From NCBI GenBank assembly GCA_014138725.1, contig JACJID010000008.1:62001-126000 (forward strand): a DNA stretch of 64,000 nucleotides, given 5' to 3'. Below the pieces are notes generated by a model. That model ran no database searches and was not told the origin of the DNA. It saw only the letters and a list, made by a program, of their open reading frames with translations. The stretch comes from Kutzneria viridogrisea. Its GTDB lineage: Bacteria > Actinomycetota > Actinomycetes > Mycobacteriales > Pseudonocardiaceae. Positions 59,907-64,000 of this stretch are shown here, piece after piece. Numbering within the stretch: position 1 is the stretch's first letter; each line of letters opens with the position of its first letter. The translations under genes and the position numbers were made by a program.

Positions 59907-61732
59907 CGGCGGTACAGGAGTCCTGGCGGGGGGTTGCCGCCGAGGAGGTCGAGGACCTCGACCAGGTCACCGGGGCCAGGCTGCGGACCCGCTCACGCGC
60001 GCTGCTCGGCTCGCTGATGCGCCCGCACCGCTGGGCGGCGGCGCTGGCGCTCGTGCTGGTGCTGCTGGAGAACGCGGCCCAGTTGGCGGGTCCGCTGCTG
60101 ATCGCGGCGGCCATCGACCGGGGCGTGCCCGAGGTGCTCGCGGGCGGCGGCAGCACGCTGACCTGGTGCGTGGCCGGCTACGCCCTGTGCGGGCTGGTCA
60201 GTTCCGCGGCCAAGTACGGCTTCCTGCGGGTGTCCGGGCGGATCGGCCAGGACCTGCTGCTCGACGTCCGGCAGCGGGTGTTCCGGCACGTGCAGCGGCT
60301 TTCCCTGTCCTTCCACGAGTCCTACACCTCGGGCAAGGTCATCGCCCGGCTCACCAACGACGTGCACTCCATCGACGAGTTGCTGGAGATGGGGCTGGAC
60401 GGGCTGTTCAGCTCGATACTGACGGTGATCGGCGTGGCGGCGACCATGCTGGTGCTGGACGTGCAGCTGGCCAGCGTGGTGCTGGTCGCGATCGTGCCGT
60501 TGGTGCTGCTCACCAAGTGGTTCCGCACCCGCTCGCACCAGGCGTACCGCCGTTCGACCGGGGCGGTGGCCCGGGTGATCGTGCAGATCGTGGAGACGCT
60601 CAACGGGATCCGCGCGGTGCAGGCGTTCCGCCGCGAGCCCCGCAACGAGTCGATCATGAACGGGGTCAACGAGGAGTACCGCGCGGCCAACACGAACGCA
60701 CTGCTGGTGCTCGCGCGCTACATCGCGCTGGTCCGGTTGCTGGGCAACGTGGCGATGGCCGTCGCGCTGGCCTGGGGCGCGATCCGCGTGGCGCAGGGCG
60801 ATCTCGCACTGGGTGTGCTGGCGGCCTTCGCCCTGTACCTGCGGCGCTTCTTCGACCCGCTGGACGAGTTCGCGCAGCTGACGAACGCCTACGCGGCGGC
60901 GATCGCGGCACTGGAGAAGCTCTCCGGGGTGCTGGAGGAGGCGCCTTCGGTGCCCGAACCGGCGAACCCGGTGCCGCTGCCGACCGGTGGCACGCGGGGG
61001 GAACTGCGGTTCGAGGCCGTGGAGTTCCGCTACCGGCCGGACACCCCGGTGGTGCTGCCCCGGTTCGACCTGGTGCTGCCCGCCGGTCAGACGGTGGCGC
61101 TGGTCGGCGCGACCGGTGCGGGCAAGTCCACGCTGGCCAAGCTGGTCGCGCGTTTCTACGACCCCTCGGCGGGCGCGGTGCGGCTGGACGGGGTGGACCT
61201 GCGCGAGGTGGCCGACGCGGACCTGCGTTCGGCGGTGACCATGGTGACGCAGGAGAACTTCCTGTTCGCCGGGTCGGTCGCGGACAACATCGCGCTGGGC
61301 CGCCCGGAGGCGACCCGTGCGGAGATCGAGGCGGCGGCCGCGGAGGTGGGCGCGCACGAGTTCATCAGCGCCCTGCCCGAGGGGTACGACACCGACGTGC
61401 GCAAGCGCGGCGGGCGGCTGTCGGCCGGGCAGCGCCAACTGGTGGCCTTCGCCCGCGCGGTGCTGGCCGACCCGTCCGTGCTGGTGCTCGACGAGGCCAC
61501 CTCCAGCCTGGACGTGCCCACCGAGCGGGTGTTGCAGTCGGCCCTGGAGACGGTACTGGCCGAACGCACCTCGGTGATCATCGCGCACCGGCTGTCCACG
61601 GTGCTGATCGCCGACCGGGTGCTGGTGGTCGACGGCGGGCGGATCGTGGAGGACGGTTCGCCGGAGGACCTGGTCGGGGGCACGGGCCGGTTCGCCGACC
61701 TGCACCGCGCCTGGCTGGCCTCGCTGGCCTGA
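59903..61732 (+). CDS. ABC exporter half-transporter, subunit 2 (consensus site)
   Basis: A 609-aa partner of the preceding half-transporter. Membrane helices lie at about 40-330 (ALALVLVLLENAAQLAGPLL, then VIGVAATMLVLDVQLASVVL) and the ATPase at 365-600: Walker A GATGAGKSTLAKLVARFYDP, signature LSAGQRQLVAFARAVLADPS (Ala in place of the first Gly), Walker B with catalytic Glu VLVLDEATSSLD and H-loop IIAHRLSTV. The complete Walker B Glu here and the Asp in subunit 1 make an asymmetric heterodimer. GTG 59903 overlaps the upstream TGA. Its stop abuts the reverse-strand stop of the next gene (TGA, then TCA). Confidence 0.9.
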   Translation: MTAVQESWRGVAAEEVEDLDQVTGARLRTRSRALLGSLMRPHRWAAALALVLVLLENAAQLAGPLLIAAAIDRGVPEVLAGGGSTLTWCVAGYALCGLVSSAAKYGFLRVSGRIGQDLLLDVRQRVFRHVQRLSLSFHESYTSGKVIARLTNDVHSIDELLEMGLDGLFSSILTVIGVAATMLVLDVQLASVVLVAIVPLVLLTKWFRTRSHQAYRRSTGAVARVIVQIVETLNGIRAVQAFRREPRNESIMNGVNEEYRAANTNALLVLARYIALVRLLGNVAMAVALAWGAIRVAQGDLALGVLAAFALYLRRFFDPLDEFAQLTNAYAAAIAALEKLSGVLEEAPSVPEPANPVPLPTGGTRGELRFEAVEFRYRPDTPVVLPRFDLVLPAGQTVALVGATGAGKSTLAKLVARFYDPSAGAVRLDGVDLREVADADLRSAVTMVTQENFLFAGSVADNIALGRPEATRAEIEAAAAEVGAHEFISALPEGYDTDVRKRGGRLSAGQRQLVAFARAVLADPSVLVLDEATSSLDVPTERVLQSALETVLAERTSVIIAHRLSTVLIADRVLVVDGGRIVEDGSPEDLVGGTGRFADLHRAWLASLA

Positions 61733-62377
61733 TCAGCTGTGCGGGCCGAGCAGGCTCAGCAGCAGCAGGACCCAGGCGATGGGCAGGCCGCAGGCCACGC
61801 CGAGCGCGACCCAGCGCCAGGTGGGCACGGCGCGGGCCAGCCACACCGACGGGGACAGGCCGCCGACCACGACCAGGTTGGCGACCACCGCCAGCCAGGG
61901 GCTGGCCTGCGCCAGGGAGGACGACAGCGCGGTCACGGCGACCACCACGACGGCCGCCGTGACCGCAGTGACGGTCAACCCGGTGCCCCACGGCGTGGGC
62001 TCGGCGGGCTCGGCCTGCTGCTCGGGCAGTTCCTCGACCGGGTCGGGCAGGGGGCTCGGTGCGGGTGCCACCTCGAGCACCTCGCCGGAGACCGGGTCGG
62101 TGTAGCTGACCGGCATGCCCAGTTCGGTGGCCAGCCTGCCCGCCAGCTGGCGCCCGCGCCGGGTCACCAGGTCGCCCGCGACCCCGCCGACCGGCTGGTT
62201 GTCCTCGGGCACCAGGGCCAGCGCCACCTGGGCCCACTCGTGCAGCGCGTCGCCGAGGTCGGCGGGCAGGGCCAGTGACCTGGGGTCCACCTCGCGCTCG
62301 GCGGTGCCGTCGTGCCCGACCAGGACCGCTCGACCGGCCCGCGCATGCAGCTGCACTCGTCGCTCCTCGATGGTCAC
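61733..62377 (-). CDS. Hypothetical protein with two C-terminal membrane segments
   Basis: A 214-aa protein. Residues 1-100 are soluble (VTIEERRVQLHARAGRAVLV, then LPADLGDALHEWAQVALALV, then LVTRRGRQLAGRLATELGMP) and look like a small alpha/beta domain; a Pro/Glu-rich linker follows, then three hydrophobic segments (LTVTAVTAAVVVVAVTALSS, then WLAVVANLVVVGGLSPSVWL, then WVALGVACGLPIAWVLLLLS). The family resembles DUF2537-type actinobacterial membrane proteins in its C-terminal part, which I mention only as a guess. GTG 62377 overlaps the stop of the rRNA methyltransferase gene, so the two are cotranscribed. Confidence 0.7.
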   Translation of the reverse strand: MTIEERRVQLHARAGRAVLVGHDGTAEREVDPRSLALPADLGDALHEWAQVALALVPEDNQPVGGVAGDLVTRRGRQLAGRLATELGMPVSYTDPVSGEVLEVAPAPSPLPDPVEELPEQQAEPAEPTPWGTGLTVTAVTAAVVVVAVTALSSSLAQASPWLAVVANLVVVGGLSPSVWLARAVPTWRWVALGVACGLPIAWVLLLLSLLGPHS

Positions 62378-63177
62378 GGGTTGCCCAGCGCGTGAAACGC
62401 TACCGCCGCCGCCGTGGCCACGTTGAGGGAATCCACGCCTGCGGCCATCGGGATGCGCACGGTCAGGTCGGCGGCCTCGATGGCCTCCTCGGTCAGCCCC
62501 GGCCCCTCCGAGCCAAGCACGACGGCCACCTTGCCGCCGCCGAGGCCGGTCGCGGCCAGCGGGCGGGCCTGCCGCCTGGGGGTCATCGCGGCAACGGTGA
62601 ACCCGTGTCGGCGCAACAGGTCCAGCCCGTCCGGCCACGGGCTGAGCTCGGTGAACGGCACCCGCAGCACGTGGCCCATGGAGACCCGGACGCTGCGCCG
62701 GTACAGCGGGTCCGAGCAGCCCGCACCCAGCAGCACCCCGTCCACCCCCAGCGCGGCGGCGTTGCGGAACAGGGCGCCCAGGTTCTCGTGGTCGCCGACC
62801 CCCTCCAGCACCGCGAGCAGCCGCGACCCGGTGATCAGCTGCTCGGCGGTGGGGCGCGGGGCCCGGTCGGCGGCGGCCAGCACACCCCGGTTGAGGTGGA
62901 AGCCGACGACCTCGGCCATGACCTCGGCGGAGGTGGCGTAGGCGGGCACGTCGACCCCGGCGAGCTCGGGCTCCAGTTCGGCGATCCGGCGCGGCACGCC
63001 GAGCAGGGCCCGCGGCGGGTAGGGCGAGGCGAGCAGCCGCTGCACGACGATCACGCCCTCGGCGATCACCAGGCCGCGACCACCCGGCCGGTCAGGCCGC
63101 CGGTCGGCGGTTGACAGGTCCCGGAAGTCCTCGAGCCGGGCGTCGGAGGGGTCGTCGATCTCGATCACCTGCGCCAC
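62374..63177 (-). CDS. TrmH/SpoU-family RNA 2'-O-methyltransferase
   Basis: A 267-aa SPOUT methyltransferase. The N-terminal substrate-binding domain (VIAEGVIVVQRLLASPYPPR) covers residues 1-105. The knotted catalytic domain has motif 1 LEGVGDHENLGALFRNAAAL near 128-147 with the N-x-G-x-x-x-R pattern, motif 2 VAVVLGSEGPGLTEEAIEAA near 215-234 and motif 3 RIPMAAGVDSLNVATAAAV near 241-259. The substrate, tRNA or 23S rRNA, cannot be told from sequence; thiostrepton-type resistance enzymes belong to the same family but are not implied. GTG 63177 starts it, and it is coupled to the membrane protein gene downstream. Confidence 0.9.
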   Translation of the reverse strand: MAQVIEIDDPSDARLEDFRDLSTADRRPDRPGGRGLVIAEGVIVVQRLLASPYPPRALLGVPRRIAELEPELAGVDVPAYATSAEVMAEVVGFHLNRGVLAAADRAPRPTAEQLITGSRLLAVLEGVGDHENLGALFRNAAALGVDGVLLGAGCSDPLYRRSVRVSMGHVLRVPFTELSPWPDGLDLLRRHGFTVAAMTPRRQARPLAATGLGGGKVAVVLGSEGPGLTEEAIEAADLTVRIPMAAGVDSLNVATAAAVAFHALGNP

Positions 63178-63388
63178 GGGGGGAAGTCTGCCATTTCTCG
63201 ACCAGCGGAAGTTTGGGCCCGGCCGGCCCCGGGCATCCCACTCACCCCGACCAGCTCGTTCTTACAACCCGTTATGCCAATGTGACAGAGAGCACCGATT
63301 TGGCCGCTAGCGACCGGATAACCCGTGTGTCACGGTGGGCTCTCGCTTCAGGCGCCTGCTGACCGGGCAGACCGAAGTGGGAGGCGGC

Positions 63389-64000
63389 ATGGGCAAGGAC
63401 GTGTCCGACCGATCTTTCAGCCGGGAGGACCGCCAGCGTTACCGCGAGAAGGTCCAGAGATGTCTGGACGCATTGGCCAGAATGCTCGCGGATGATGTTT
63501 TCTCGTTCTCGCAGCAGCAAATGGGTCTTGAGATAGAACTCAACCTCGTCGACGAGGCGCTGCGCCCGGCGATGGCGAACTCGGTGGTGCTGGAGAAGAT
63601 CGACGACCCCTCGTTCACCACCGAGCTGAGCCAGCACAACCTGGAGATCAACGTCCCGCCGCGGCCGTTGGCGGGCAACGAGGCGCTGGACCTGGAACGC
63701 GAGCTGCGGCAGACCCTGGACAACGCCGACACCAAGGCGAAGGACGCCGGTGCGGCGCTGGTGCTGATCGGGGTGCTGCCCACGCTGCGGCGTGAGCACT
63801 TCGACCCGCGCTGGCTGACCGCCAATCGGCGGTATTCGCTGCTCAACAACGAGATCTTCGCCGCACGCGGCGAGGAGATGGTGCTGAGCATGGAGGGTCA
63901 ACCGATCTCCAGCGGTGAACCCGAGCGGCTGCGCAGCTACGCCGAGTCGATCCTGCCGGAGGCGGCCTGTACCTCCGTGCAGTTGCACCTGCAGGTGCGT
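63389..64000 (+). CDS. Glutamate-cysteine ligase family protein, N-terminal part (cut by window edge)
   Basis: ATG 63389 follows GGGAGG (63379-63384), and the frame is open for 204 codons to the window end. It begins MGKDVSDRSFSREDRQRYRE, then LARMLADD, then QQMGLEIELNLVDEA, where the GLEIEL strand is the ATP/metal-binding start of GCS2-type ligases; LSQHNLEINVPPRPLAGNEA follows near residues 85-104 and TLRREHFDPRWLTANRRYSL near 130. Members join glutamate and cysteine, or related compounds, through a gamma-linkage; in actinomycetes relatives such as EgtA serve ergothioneine. The full length and C-terminal domains cannot be seen. Confidence 0.85.
   Translation, partial: MGKDVSDRSFSREDRQRYREKVQRCLDALARMLADDVFSFSQQQMGLEIELNLVDEALRPAMANSVVLEKIDDPSFTTELSQHNLEINVPPRPLAGNEALDLERELRQTLDNADTKAKDAGAALVLIGVLPTLRREHFDPRWLTANRRYSLLNNEIFAARGEEMVLSMEGQPISSGEPERLRSYAESILPEAACTSVQLHLQVR

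Overview
The window is high-GC DNA of an actinomycete, most likely a Pseudonocardiaceae-type organism. Many starts are GTG or TTG, many genes overlap by four bases, several transcripts look leaderless, and there are mycothiol, SepH and actinobacterial urease genes. I cannot fix the genus from sequence alone. No tRNA, rRNA, CRISPR array, intact transposon or prophage was seen. About 60 genes are supported, including one cut by each window edge: a CYP102-like P450 on the left and a glutamate-cysteine ligase on the right.

Layout. 0-4 kb: a P450 and PAS-LuxR regulator pair facing each other across a palindrome, an SRPBCC protein, S-(hydroxymethyl)mycothiol dehydrogenase and a double-domain gamma-glutamylcyclotransferase. 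4-10.9 kb: a lipoprotein, two hydrolases, a StyA-like monooxygenase, an SDR, then oxyR facing ahpC-ahpD. 10.9-15.7 kb: an unassigned cluster of a 288-aa protein, two 83-86-aa helical proteins, a soluble FtsK/EccC-like ATPase and a 125-aa partner. 15.8-19.2 kb: a quinone-oxidoreductase-like enzyme and an XRE regulator, ImmA-like protease and seven-helix membrane protein triad. 19.5-24.3 kb: a degenerate amidohydrolase and an AGPS-like flavoprotein facing TetR-glpD. 24.4-28 kb: VanZ-like protein, small HTH protein, membrane protein and an ABC exporter. 28-42.9 kb: photolyase, citrate synthase, sugar kinase, TetR and acyl-CoA dehydrogenase, amidohydrolase, old yellow enzyme and MerR, aldose epimerase, lipoprotein, ABC exporter, arginase-family enzyme. 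43.6-54.8 kb: MFS exporter, pdxH, ureABCFGD, a second citrate synthase, TPR protein, serC and a GT87 mannosyltransferase. 54.9-64 kb: a two-component system, sepH, a pair of DnaA boxes, a heterodimeric ABC exporter, an rRNA methyltransferase and the partial ligase.

The most unusual material lies between convergent genes. A 21-bp minisatellite (core GAGTCCCG) occurs at three junctions, always in the sense direction of the gene it follows. At two of them, opposed arrays flank a roughly 200-nt element with nested hairpins, and two of its helices differ in sequence between copies yet stay fully complementary. A 22-bp family at a fourth junction and a long-palindrome family with paired changes follow similar rules. 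The FtsK/EccC-like cluster is the best candidate for an undescribed protein system.
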